Assembly: GCA_017643925.1 (NCBI GenBank)
Contig: JAEPML010000003.1
Span: 372,001-436,000 of the forward strand
Direction of reading: 5' to 3'
DNA from: Roseibium sp.
Lineage (GTDB): Bacteria > Pseudomonadota > Alphaproteobacteria > Rhizobiales > Stappiaceae
Length of the DNA stretch: 64,000 nt
The notes below the pieces were generated by a model, which was given only the letters and a program-made list of their open reading frames with translations, ran no database searches and had not been told where the DNA came from. Below, one piece after another: positions 46,452 to 54,807 of this stretch. The position numbers and the translations under genes were made by a program. Every line of letters begins with the position of its first letter. Positions within the stretch are counted from its first letter, which is position 1.

Positions 46452-47498
46452 ATGGGATTCTGGCAAGGCAAGAAAGTCCTGATCACCGGACATACCGGCT
46501 TCAAGGGAGCCTGGCTGAGCGAAATGCTGATTGGGCGTGGCGCGCAGCTTCATGGGATCGCCTTGCCGCCAGAACAAGATGAAAGCCTGTTCCAGAAGCT
46601 GCAACTGGCCACGCGCATGTCTGGCACATTCCTCGATATTCGAGACGCTGACGCACTGGCAAGAGACGTTCAGTCCTTTGCTCCGGACATCGTTCTGCAT
46701 CTTGCGGCCCAGGCTCTGGTCCGCAGGTCTTACCGCGACCCGGCCGAAACCTTTGCGACCAATGTCATGGGAACGGTCCATCTGCTGGAGTCCCTTCGCC
46801 AACTGGAGAAACCCGTTACGGCGGTGATCGTCACCACCGACAAGGTCTACGAGAATTCCGAATGGGTCCATGCCTACAGAGAGAACGACCCCTTGGGGGG
46901 ACACGACCCCTACTCGGCGTCAAAGGCGGCGACCGAACTGGTGACGAGCAGCTGGCGGCGATCATTTGGCAGTCCTCGGCTCAAGATCGCCTCGGCACGC
47001 GCCGGAAACGTGATCGGAGGGGGCGACTGGTCGGAAGACAGACTGGTTCCCGACATTATTCGGGCGCTCAAGGCTGAAAAGGCAATTGAGATCCGCAATC
47101 CGGCCTCGATCCGGCCCTGGCAACACGTGCTCGACCCGCTCGACGGTTATCTTACGCTGGCGGAAAAGTTACACGAGGCAGCCAGCAACGCGTTCCAAAG
47201 CGGATACAATTTCGGCCCGGAACCGGCGGATATCCATTCCGTGCAAACGCTTGCTGAAGCCGTGATACGCCACTGGCCCGGTCAGTGGAGCGATGTTTCC
47301 GACCCGTCCGCCGTACACGAGGCCGGCCGCCTCAGCTTGTCGATCGATAAGGCAAGAAGTGAACTTGGCTGGGCACCGGTCTGGTGCTTTGAAGAGACAA
47401 TTGCTCGCACGATTGACTGGTACCGTCAGGTCGAACTCGGGGCTGACCCTCTTCAACTGACTCGCGACCAGATAGCGGCTTTTGAGGCTGCAAAATGA
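46452..47498 (+). CDS. rfbG: CDP-glucose 4,6-dehydratase
   Basis: 348 residues, extended SDR. The NAD-binding block is 'VLITGHTGFKGAWLSEML', 'HLAAQALVRRSY' is typical of this dehydratase, the active site is 'VTTDKVYEN' with 'DPYSASKAATELV' (YxxxK), and 'GNVIGGGDW' follows. It converts CDP-glucose to CDP-4-keto-6-deoxyglucose. The ATG at 46452 follows the rfbF stop by 5 nt, and its stop overlaps the next start (ATGA). Confidence 0.96.
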   Translation: MGFWQGKKVLITGHTGFKGAWLSEMLIGRGAQLHGIALPPEQDESLFQKLQLATRMSGTFLDIRDADALARDVQSFAPDIVLHLAAQALVRRSYRDPAETFATNVMGTVHLLESLRQLEKPVTAVIVTTDKVYENSEWVHAYRENDPLGGHDPYSASKAATELVTSSWRRSFGSPRLKIASARAGNVIGGGDWSEDRLVPDIIRALKAEKAIEIRNPASIRPWQHVLDPLDGYLTLAEKLHEAASNAFQSGYNFGPEPADIHSVQTLAEAVIRHWPGQWSDVSDPSAVHEAGRLSLSIDKARSELGWAPVWCFEETIARTIDWYRQVELGADPLQLTRDQIAAFEAAK

Positions 47499-48040
47499 TA
47501 TTCACACCACTTGCCTTGGACGGAGCATATCGCGTCGACCTGGAAAGACGCGGGGACAGCAGAGGTTACTTCGCGCGCATGTTCTGCCGTGAGGAGTTTC
47601 GCGACCACGGACTGACCGATACATGGTCGCAATGCAACATGTCCCACAGCGCACAGAAGGCAACGCTGCGCGGCATGCATTTTCAAAGAGCACCCAAGGC
47701 GGAAGCCAAATTGGTGAAATGCATGGCTGGCGCGGCTTTTGATGTGATCGTCGACCTGCGGCGTGGCTCGACGACCTTTGGCAACTGGGCCACGGTAACT
47801 CTGACCGCCGAAGGCGGTGAGATGATTTACATCCCTCAAGGCTTCGCCCATGGGTTTCAAACGCTGACCGATGATACGCAACTGCTCTATTTCCATTCTG
47901 ACTACTACAGTCCCGACCATGAGGGGGGATTGCATCATGCAGATCCCAAGGTCGGGATTTCGTGGCCGCTGGAGGTCAACAGTCTTTCGGATCGCGACCG
48001 AACCCTGCCCTTCCTTTCCAAAGTGGAACCGATTTCATGA
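47495..48040 (+). CDS. dTDP-4-dehydrorhamnose 3,5-epimerase family protein (probable CDP-4-keto-6-deoxyhexose epimerase)
   Basis: 181 residues, RmlC-type cupin. 'DSRGYFARMFCREEF', 'LRGMHFQRAPKAEAKLVKCMAGAAFDVIVDLR' (catalytic His in RGMHFQ) and 'YIPQGFAHGFQTL' are present. The neighbours make a CDP-linked 4-keto sugar, so this enzyme should act on that and not on dTDP-rhamnose precursors; no rmlABD genes are seen. Epimerisation at C3, C5 or both cannot be separated by eye. It overlaps both neighbours by 4 nt. Confidence 0.88.
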   Translation: MIFTPLALDGAYRVDLERRGDSRGYFARMFCREEFRDHGLTDTWSQCNMSHSAQKATLRGMHFQRAPKAEAKLVKCMAGAAFDVIVDLRRGSTTFGNWATVTLTAEGGEMIYIPQGFAHGFQTLTDDTQLLYFHSDYYSPDHEGGLHHADPKVGISWPLEVNSLSDRDRTLPFLSKVEPIS

Positions 48041-49278
48041 CACAGGCCTGCCGCCACTGCGGAACCAACTTGACCAGGCAATTTCTTGACCTCGGATACG
48101 CACCACCGTCGAACGCCTATCTCTCCAGCGAGGAACTGTCAGCACCCGAGATCACCTATCCGTTAAGATTAATGGTGTGCGACACATGCTTTCTGGTTCA
48201 GACACAAGACTATGCAGCTGCCGACAGTCTGTTCGACAAGGATTATGCCTATTTCTCGTCTACGTCGCGCGGCTGGCTGGCCCATGCTGCAGACTATGCG
48301 GCTATGATCACGCAACGCCTGGATCTGACCCCCGACAGCTTTGTTGTCGAGGTTGCGTCAAATGACGGATATCTTTTAAGGAATTTTGTCGCAACCGGCA
48401 TTCCCTGCCTGGGCGTTGAACCAACTGAGTCAACGGCCGCGGCCGCAGAAGAACTCGGCATTCCCGTCAAACGGGCGTTTTTCGGTGAAACGCTGGCCAG
48501 AGACCTCGTTGACAGCGGGAAGTCAGCAGATCTTGTGATCGGCAACAATGTCTATGCTCATGTCCCTGATATCAACGATTTCACCCGGGGTTTGCAGACA
48601 ATCCTGAAGCCCGAAGGGATCATCACGCTCGAGTTTCCGCACTTGATGCAACTGGTCGAGTTTTGCCAGTTCGATACCGTCTATCATGAGCACTTCTCGT
48701 ATCTTTCCCTGGGCACAGTGAACAGGATCTTCTCAACGGCCGGTCTACGTGTATTCGACGTTGAAGAATTGTCGACACACGGTGGCAGCCTCAGGGTCTA
48801 TGGCTGCCGGGCGGAGAGCAACCATGAAGTGACCAGCGCCGTCCAAGAACTGCTCGCCGAAGAAAAACGTCGCGGCATGGACACGCTCGCCTACTATGAC
48901 GACTTTCAGCCGCGCGCCGAGACGGTCAAAAACCAGTTCTTGCGTTTTCTGCTTCAGGCAAAATCCGACGGCAAATCTGTTGCCGGTTATGGCGCAGCCG
49001 CAAAAGGAAACACATTATTGAACTATGCAGGCGTCCGCCCGGATCTCTTGCCTTTCGTCTGCGATGCCGCCAAGGCCAAGCAGGACAAGTTTCTGCCGGG
49101 CAGCCACATTCCGGTGCTTGCGCCGAGTGTTCTGTCCGATAGCCCACCGGACTACCTCATCATTCTGCCCTGGAACATTGCCGGTGAAGTTCGCCGGGTA
49201 AATTCCTCCTTGTCGGAACGGGGTACTCAATTCGTGACCTTCATTCCCGAAACCCGTATTCTCGATGCTGAAAACTGA
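48037..49278 (+). CDS. NDP-4-keto-6-deoxysugar C-methyltransferase (TylCIII/TcaB9-like)
   Basis: 413 residues, three-part architecture of sugar C-methyltransferases. There is an N-terminal zinc site with Cys5, Cys8, Cys48 and Cys51 ('CRHC', 'CDTC'). A SAM domain has 'FVVEVASNDGYLL' (about 102-114). A C-terminal Rossmann-like domain has 'VAGYGAAAKGNTLLNY'. The catalytic region 'VYHEHFSYLS' (Tyr216, Glu218, His219) and His175 in 'NNVYAHVPD' match the residues used for C3 methylation in the TcaB9 family. With rfbFG upstream I infer a CDP-3-C-methyl-4-keto-6-deoxyhexose product. Confidence 0.88.
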   Translation: MTQACRHCGTNLTRQFLDLGYAPPSNAYLSSEELSAPEITYPLRLMVCDTCFLVQTQDYAAADSLFDKDYAYFSSTSRGWLAHAADYAAMITQRLDLTPDSFVVEVASNDGYLLRNFVATGIPCLGVEPTESTAAAAEELGIPVKRAFFGETLARDLVDSGKSADLVIGNNVYAHVPDINDFTRGLQTILKPEGIITLEFPHLMQLVEFCQFDTVYHEHFSYLSLGTVNRIFSTAGLRVFDVEELSTHGGSLRVYGCRAESNHEVTSAVQELLAEEKRRGMDTLAYYDDFQPRAETVKNQFLRFLLQAKSDGKSVAGYGAAAKGNTLLNYAGVRPDLLPFVCDAAKAKQDKFLPGSHIPVLAPSVLSDSPPDYLIILPWNIAGEVRRVNSSLSERGTQFVTFIPETRILDAEN

Positions 49279-49327
49279 CATCGCAGAATTGTGCGATGAC
49301 GCTGCTGAGACCTAAAACCAACGCTCC

Positions 49328-49819
49328 ATGACCCTCGAGATTGATCCCACTGCGAAAATTTCCCCACTGGCGGACATTGAAAAGAGTGTGCGTGGCACAG
49401 TGATCCGAGTTGGCGTAAATTCGGTTATTGACAGTTTCGTCAAGATAAAACCTGTCGGTGGCAAGGGTGACGTCCTCATCGGGAACCAAGTCACTTTGAA
49501 TTCCGGCTGCGTGATCTATTCGGGGAACGGCTTGACGATCGGTGACAATGTCGCCATTGCCGCCAATTGCACCTTCGCTCCCGTCAATCACGCATTTGAG
49601 GACCGGAGTAGGCTGATCTTGGAACAGGGATTTCAGCCGAGCCGGGGCGGCATCACAATTGGTGACGATGTCTGGATTGGCGCAAATTGTGTCTTCTTGG
49701 ATGGCGCGATCGTCCATTCAGGCTGTGTAATCGCAGCCGGGACCGTGGTGAAGGGAGAAGTGCCTGCATTTTCGGTCATCGCCGGCAACCCCTGGCGACA
49801 GATTGGTGCGCGCTCATGA
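49328..49819 (+). CDS. Hexapeptide-repeat (left-handed beta-helix) acyltransferase
   Basis: 163 residues with successive hexapeptide turns ('ISPLADIEKSV', 'VLIGNQVTLNSGCVIY', 'LTIGDNVAIAANCTF', 'ITIGDDVWIGANCVFLDGAIVHSGCVIAAGTVV') and the usual CoA-binding end 'SVIAGNPWRQIG'. 'APVNHAF' gives the catalytic His. It probably O-acetylates the sugar made by the operon. Its stop overlaps the next start (ATGA). Confidence 0.9.
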   Translation: MTLEIDPTAKISPLADIEKSVRGTVIRVGVNSVIDSFVKIKPVGGKGDVLIGNQVTLNSGCVIYSGNGLTIGDNVAIAANCTFAPVNHAFEDRSRLILEQGFQPSRGGITIGDDVWIGANCVFLDGAIVHSGCVIAAGTVVKGEVPAFSVIAGNPWRQIGARS

Positions 49820-50631
49820 AGGCAACTGTTCTGGGCGCGTCAGGTTTCATTGGCCGCCATCTCGTTCGCCATCTCCGCAAACTCAAGTACACGGTCGCGA
49901 CTCCGGATCGTAAGGCGTTGAAGTCTCTCAGCGGCGATCTGGGAGACACCTTCTATTGCATCGGTCTGACAGGAAACTTCCGCGCACGGCCCTTGTCTAC
50001 CGTTGATGCGCATTCGGGCATCCTGGCCGACCTGCTTGAACGCTGTGACTTCAGATCCTTCGTTTATTTTTCCAGCACGCGGATCTATGCAAATGCGGCC
50101 ACACCGCAGGAAACGCAAGAAGACGCTCTCATCAAAGTTCGCCCCTCGGCCGACACCACGTACGACCTTTCCAAGATGCTGGGTGAGGCCTTGTGCCTGT
50201 CCTTGGATCACCCGTCCGTGAAAGTGCTGCGGTTGTCGAATGTCTACGGCCCGGATCAAAGCAAGGCGACATTTCTCGGATCCCTCATCGGGGATCTTTC
50301 GACAACCGGCACGGCATGCATTCTGGAGGCACCAGACTCGTCAAAGGATTACATTTCCATTGAAGATGTTGTCTGTCTTACCGAGAAAATAGCGCAAAAC
50401 GGAAGGCACCGTATTTACAATTTGGCGAGCGGGCGACCAATCCTCCACGAAGAGATCGCAAAAACTGCCCGCGCACTGGGACTTGCCTGCACATTCAAGC
50501 CGGGCGGAAACTGGAGATCCTTTCCAGGGATCAACATCACTCGTCTACAAAATGAATTCGGCTTTATGCCAAAGTCGTTGCTGGAAGACCTGCCATCGCT
50601 GTTGCACGCAGCCAGCAGCCCAACAGCCTGA
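49816..50631 (+). CDS. NAD-dependent epimerase/dehydratase (probable 4-ketosugar reductase or epimerase)
   Basis: 271 residues, extended SDR. The cofactor motif is 'VLGASGFIGRHLVRHL', the Ser/Thr-Tyr-Lys elements are 'YFSSTRIY' and 'TTYDLSKMLGEAL', and 'LRLSNVYGPDQ' follows. It is shorter than usual (~310), with a reduced C-terminal substrate domain. In this operon it is the best candidate for the final 4-keto reduction after C-methylation. It begins at the ATG at 49816. Confidence 0.85.
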   Translation: MKATVLGASGFIGRHLVRHLRKLKYTVATPDRKALKSLSGDLGDTFYCIGLTGNFRARPLSTVDAHSGILADLLERCDFRSFVYFSSTRIYANAATPQETQEDALIKVRPSADTTYDLSKMLGEALCLSLDHPSVKVLRLSNVYGPDQSKATFLGSLIGDLSTTGTACILEAPDSSKDYISIEDVVCLTEKIAQNGRHRIYNLASGRPILHEEIAKTARALGLACTFKPGGNWRSFPGINITRLQNEFGFMPKSLLEDLPSLLHAASSPTA

Positions 50632-50645
50632 TCAGGAGCATTCAC

Positions 50646-51437
50646 GTGACCACCCAAGACAACCCCATCCAGGAATTCGAGACCGAACGCGAGACCCGAA
50701 TTGCCGGCTACGCAGGTCTCGAAGACTGGCAAGCACAGTCCATGGACTGGCTGAAGTCCGCATTTGACCAGAAATACATGTACAATTTCGCCTGGGGCGG
50801 ACGACCGATCATCCAGCTGCCGACCGACATGGCAGCCTTTCAGGAACTGGTCTGGAAAACCAAGCCCGACCTAATCATCGAAACGGGAATCGCCCATGGT
50901 GGTTCACTCGTCATGAGCGCGTCGCTGCTCGCCATGATCGATTATTGTGATGCGGTTGAAAACGGTGGTGTCGTGGATCCGAAAACGGCAAAACGTCGTG
51001 TGCTTGGCATCGATATCGACATCCGGGCGCACAACAGAGCAGCCATGGAAGCTCACCCGATGGCAGCGAAAATCGACATGTTCGAAGGGTCCTCCATAGA
51101 GGAGGACATGATCCGCCGCGTTCACGACTATGCCAGTGGCTTTGAGCGTGTCCTGGTTTGCCTTGACAGCAATCACACCCATGATCATGTGCTGGCCGAA
51201 CTCAATGCCTATGCCTCGTTGGCCACCAAGGACAGCTATTGCCTGGTGTTCGACACCGTGATTGAGGACCTGCCGAAGAATACGTTTCCTGACCGCCTTT
51301 GGGCTCCTGGCAACAATGCCAAAACCGCCGTGCACGAATTTCTGAAATCGCACCCGGAATTTGCGATCGACCAGGAGATCAACAACAAGCTCCTGATTTC
51401 CGCAGCCCCGGATGGCTGGTTGAAACGCATCGCTTGA
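50646..51437 (+). CDS. CmcI/cephalosporin hydroxylase family methyltransferase
   Basis: 263 residues from a GTG at 50646 with AGGAG about 7 nt upstream. 'DLIIETGIAHGGSLVMSASLL' is the SAM-binding block, 'VLGIDIDIRAHNR' gives the metal/SAM acid, and 'VLVCLDSNHTHDHVLAEL' is the family hallmark. Despite the family name, members in polysaccharide loci are sugar O-methyltransferases. It ends the CDP-sugar operon and converges on the lipid kinase gene, 18 bp away. Confidence 0.87.
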   Translation: MTTQDNPIQEFETERETRIAGYAGLEDWQAQSMDWLKSAFDQKYMYNFAWGGRPIIQLPTDMAAFQELVWKTKPDLIIETGIAHGGSLVMSASLLAMIDYCDAVENGGVVDPKTAKRRVLGIDIDIRAHNRAAMEAHPMAAKIDMFEGSSIEEDMIRRVHDYASGFERVLVCLDSNHTHDHVLAELNAYASLATKDSYCLVFDTVIEDLPKNTFPDRLWAPGNNAKTAVHEFLKSHPEFAIDQEINNKLLISAAPDGWLKRIA

Positions 51438-51455
51438 TACGTCTTTACCAAAGCC

Positions 51456-52364
51456 CTAGCGCCGCATTTCAATCCAGTGGTGCCTTATCCCAATCTTCCA
51501 GTCCTGTCCATTCATCGGCTCGCCATCCAGATTGAACTGGACAGGTTTTTGGGTCTGGATGGTTATGTTGCGCGCCTTTCGCATGACGAGCTGTCCATTC
51601 AGACCATCAACACCCCTGTCCAGAAGCGTTGCCAGCAGATCGGTGACTTTTCCGGATTTTGGCATCGGCAGGATCGTCAGATCCAAAAAGCCGTCATCCA
51701 GCTTTGCTTTCGGACAAAGGCGTATGCCACCGCCTGCCCGGCGGCCATTGCCGATCGCTAGGGCGACGAAAGCACCCTCCCAGGTAAACCCCTCGGCCTC
51801 TATCCTGCCCTCACAGGCCGACAATTCGGAAAACCGGTGAAGTCCCGTGAAAAGATAGGCAGCACCGCCAAGGGCCCGCTTGAGCTTGGGGTCGGTCTGG
51901 GAGGTGACCTGTGTGCCGAAGCCGCCTGTCGCCATATTGACGAATACGCAGCCATTGACCTCACCAACATCCATCGGTTTCGCACTCGCCCGCGCGGCAA
52001 AGCGAAGACACGTGGGAATGTCCTGGGGGTCGAGCCGGATATGGCGGGCAAAGTCATTGGCTGTTCCAAGAGGCAAGACAGCAAAGGAAAACGGTGGCTT
52101 TTCGTTCTCCGGCAGCGCCTTCAGCACCGCGTCAACAACCTCGTGCAGTGTACCGTCTCCGCCGGCGCTCACCAACGTGTCGATCTTCTCCTCTGCATGA
52201 TCGCGCAGCGCTTCCCTGCAAAGGCGCGCCACGTCACCGCTCTCGAAAGTCGGACGGACCGAAACATCATGCCCCATGGCACGGACGGCATCTACGGCGG
52301 CGCGAACATCGGGCCGCCCGGCAGACTTTCCATTGAGGATCAGGCGCAAGTGCTGTTTTGCCAA
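51456..52364 (-). CDS. Diacylglycerol kinase-fold lipid kinase (YegS-like)
   Basis: About 302 residues. 'LRLILNGKSAGRPDVRAAV' opens the NAD-kinase/DAGK fold, the catalytic motif is 'LVSAGGDGTLHEVVDAVL' (GGDGT), and 'LPLGTANDFARHI' is the second nucleotide-binding block. It matches the YegS/BmrU branch that phosphorylates phosphatidylglycerol or related lipids. No ATG lies near the conserved start. The TTG at 52364 has GGAG 6 nt upstream and is preferred to the TTG at 52376. It starts 20 bp after the LysR gene stop. Confidence 0.88.
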   Translation of the reverse strand: MAKQHLRLILNGKSAGRPDVRAAVDAVRAMGHDVSVRPTFESGDVARLCREALRDHAEEKIDTLVSAGGDGTLHEVVDAVLKALPENEKPPFSFAVLPLGTANDFARHIRLDPQDIPTCLRFAARASAKPMDVGEVNGCVFVNMATGGFGTQVTSQTDPKLKRALGGAAYLFTGLHRFSELSACEGRIEAEGFTWEGAFVALAIGNGRRAGGGIRLCPKAKLDDGFLDLTILPMPKSGKVTDLLATLLDRGVDGLNGQLVMRKARNITIQTQKPVQFNLDGEPMNGQDWKIGIRHHWIEMRR

Positions 52365-52384
52365 TTTTTTCTCCAATGCCGGCC

Positions 52385-53308
52385 CTAACCCGGCAGCATG
52401 GTTTCACGTTTGGTTCGGGCAGCCCGCGCCTCTTCCATCACCCATTGACGGAAGGCCGTCACCACGGGACGCATCGTGCGCCCCTCCGGATAGACAAAGT
52501 AATACGCGGTTTGCTGGTCGGGCGACAGATCGAACAGGCGCACCAGGCGCCCTGAAGCCAGTTCAGCTTCCACGAAAAATCTCGGGATCAGGGCCGCCCC
52601 TGCATGATGAATGGCCGCTTCCGAGATCATGACGAATTGTTCGAAACGTGCGCCTTGAAAGGCCGCGTCGGTTTCGACGCCAGCCTTGTCGAACCACTGG
52701 CGCCACGCCAGTGGCCTGGTCGCCAGCTGCAGACGTGGGACACGGGCAAGGTCTGCCGGGCTGCGAATGCCGTGTCGATCCCGGAACGCGCGCGAGGCGA
52801 CCGGAATGACTTCCTCGTCGAAAAGATGCTCGGCGATGGCACCCGCCCAGACCGGATCTCCGTGATGAATGGCTCCGTCAAACGGTTCTTCCCCAAAGTC
52901 GAAAGGTTGCAGGCGGACACTCAGGTTCAGTCCCGCGTCCGGATATCTACGCCCGAATTCCGCCAGCCTCGGCGCCAGCCACCGTGTTCCGAAGGTTGGC
53001 AGAACCGCCAGGTTGAGGACATCGGCACTGCCTGCATAAGACATGACCTGCCGGGTTGCCGATGTCATCTGCTCCAATGCGCCTCGAATGTCATGGAGAT
53101 AGAGGCGGCCTGCATCGGTCAGAACGATCCGCTGGCGAACCCGCCTGAACAATTCCACGCCGAGCCGGTCTTCCAGATGCCGCACCTGTTTCGAAACAGC
53201 GCCCTGCGTCAGGTGCAGCTCCTCGGCTGCCCGGGTGAAACTCAGGTGTCGGGCGGCACATTCAAAGGCAATCAGGGTATCGGCCGAAGGGACGAAGGCA
53301 CGGCGCAT
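52385..53308 (-). CDS. LysR-family regulator, divergent from glutaryl-CoA dehydrogenase
   Basis: 307 residues, GcvA-like branch. The winged HTH is 'LIAFECAARHLSFTRAAEELHLTQGAVSKQVRHLEDRLGVELF', and the effector domain contains 'LNLAVLPTFGTRWLAPRLAEFGRRYPD'. It is divergent from gcdH with 166 bp between starts, and an inverted repeat with LysR geometry lies at 53323-53345. The standard model is activation of gcdH by a lysine- or glutarate-derived inducer (inference). Confidence 0.93.
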   Translation of the reverse strand: MRRAFVPSADTLIAFECAARHLSFTRAAEELHLTQGAVSKQVRHLEDRLGVELFRRVRQRIVLTDAGRLYLHDIRGALEQMTSATRQVMSYAGSADVLNLAVLPTFGTRWLAPRLAEFGRRYPDAGLNLSVRLQPFDFGEEPFDGAIHHGDPVWAGAIAEHLFDEEVIPVASRAFRDRHGIRSPADLARVPRLQLATRPLAWRQWFDKAGVETDAAFQGARFEQFVMISEAAIHHAGAALIPRFFVEAELASGRLVRLFDLSPDQQTAYYFVYPEGRTMRPVVTAFRQWVMEEARAARTKRETMLPG

Positions 53309-53322
53309 GTGGTAATCTCACT

Positions 53323-53345
53323 TCATTCCATTTGGTCATGAATGA
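53323..53345. promoter_or_regulatory. Candidate LysR-type operator
   Basis: TCATTC (53323-53328), 11-nt spacer, GAATGA (53340-53345). It contains the T-N11-A geometry of LysR boxes and lies 14 bp upstream of the LysR start and 130 bp upstream of gcdH. Confidence 0.5.
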
Positions 53346-53474
53346 TGGAGCAGGTTTCGTTTTTCTGCAAATGAAAATCCGGCAACACTAGAGCAAACAG
53401 AATGAACCCTGGCCTTTGAGTAGCTTATTTGACCTTAAGGCAGGACCGGCAACACCACGCTTGGGAGATACATC

Positions 53475-54692
53475 ATGAACGCTCCGGCAAATATCAAGTC
53501 CTCGCCCAGCGGCGGTGGAAAATTCGACTGGCAGGACCCGTTTCATCTGCGGCACCAATTGAAGGAAGATGAGCAGCTCATTCAGGACACCGCCCGTGCC
53601 TTCGCTCAGGACCGCCTGCTGCCGCGCGTGATCGACGCTTATCGCGAAGAAAAGACTGATCGTTCCATCTTCAACGAGATGGGCGAACTCGGATTGCTCG
53701 GCGTTACACTGCCTGAAGATTATGGCTGCGCCGGAGCCTCCTACGTGGCCTATGGCGTCGTAGCCCGCGAGATCGAGCGCGTGGACAGCGGCTACCGCTC
53801 GATGATGAGCGTTCAATCCTCACTCGTCATGTATCCGATCTACGCTTACGGATCAGAGGAACAGCGCCAGAAATACCTTCCGAAACTCGCCAGCGGTGAA
53901 TATGTCGGCTGTTTTGGATTGACGGAACCGGATGCAGGTTCCGACCCCGCCGGCATGCGCACACGAGCCGAAAAGATTGACGGTGGTTACCGCCTGACCG
54001 GGTCAAAGATGTGGATCTCGAATTCACCGATCGCAGATGTCTTCGTTGTGTGGGCAAAATCCGAAGCACATGACGGTGCCATCCGTGGGTTCGTACTCGA
54101 AAAGGGGATGAAAGGCCTGTCCGCTCCAAAAGTTGGCGGCAAGCTTTCCCTGCGTGCATCCATCACGGGTGAGATCGTCATGGATCGCGTTGAAGTCGGC
54201 GAGGATGCCCTCTTGCCGAACGTTTCGGGACTCAAGGGACCATTCGGATGCCTCAACCGCGCCCGCTATGGCATCGCATGGGGTTCCATGGGAGCCGCCG
54301 AAGACTGCTGGACCCGCGCACGCCAATACGGTCTTGACCGCGAACAATTCGGGCGCCCCCTGGCACAAACGCAATTGTTCCAGAAGAAACTGGCCGACAT
54401 GCAGACCGAAATCACACTTGGACTTCAGGCAGCCTTGCGCGTCGGACAATTGTTCGATGCCGGGCAGGTTGCGCCGGAAATGATTTCACTGATCAAGCGA
54501 AACAATTGCGGCAAGGCGCTCGACATCGCACGTCAGGCCCGCGACATGCATGGCGGCAACGGAATTCAGGAAGAATATCATGTCATGCGTCATTCCCAGA
54601 ACCTGGAAACCGTCAACACCTATGAGGGCACGCATGACATTCATGCCCTGATCCTCGGCCGTGCCCAGACCGGTCTGCAGGCATTTTTCTGA
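53475..54692 (+). CDS. gcdH: Glutaryl-CoA dehydrogenase
   Basis: 405 residues. It converts glutaryl-CoA to crotonyl-CoA and CO2 with FAD, in lysine/tryptophan degradation. Diagnostic blocks are '[44 protein letters not shown]', '[15 protein letters not shown]', '[20 protein letters not shown]' and '[20 protein letters not shown]', where the Glu of TYEGTH is the catalytic base. The ATG at 53475 is followed by a short variable stretch. It is expressed divergently from the LysR gene. Confidence 0.96.
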   Translation: MNAPANIKSSPSGGGKFDWQDPFHLRHQLKEDEQLIQDTARAFAQDRLLPRVIDAYREEKTDRSIFNEMGELGLLGVTLPEDYGCAGASYVAYGVVAREIERVDSGYRSMMSVQSSLVMYPIYAYGSEEQRQKYLPKLASGEYVGCFGLTEPDAGSDPAGMRTRAEKIDGGYRLTGSKMWISNSPIADVFVVWAKSEAHDGAIRGFVLEKGMKGLSAPKVGGKLSLRASITGEIVMDRVEVGEDALLPNVSGLKGPFGCLNRARYGIAWGSMGAAEDCWTRARQYGLDREQFGRPLAQTQLFQKKLADMQTEITLGLQAALRVGQLFDAGQVAPEMISLIKRNNCGKALDIARQARDMHGGNGIQEEYHVMRHSQNLETVNTYEGTHDIHALILGRAQTGLQAFF

Positions 54693-54807
54693 GAAAATCG
54701 ATCTGACTGATCAGCACAGCGCTGTCCTGATGATCAAGCGATCCTGGTTGCCGGGCTGACCGGCAACCTTCCTGCGTCTTTTGCGAGGCAATTTTTCAGG
54801 AGGGGCC

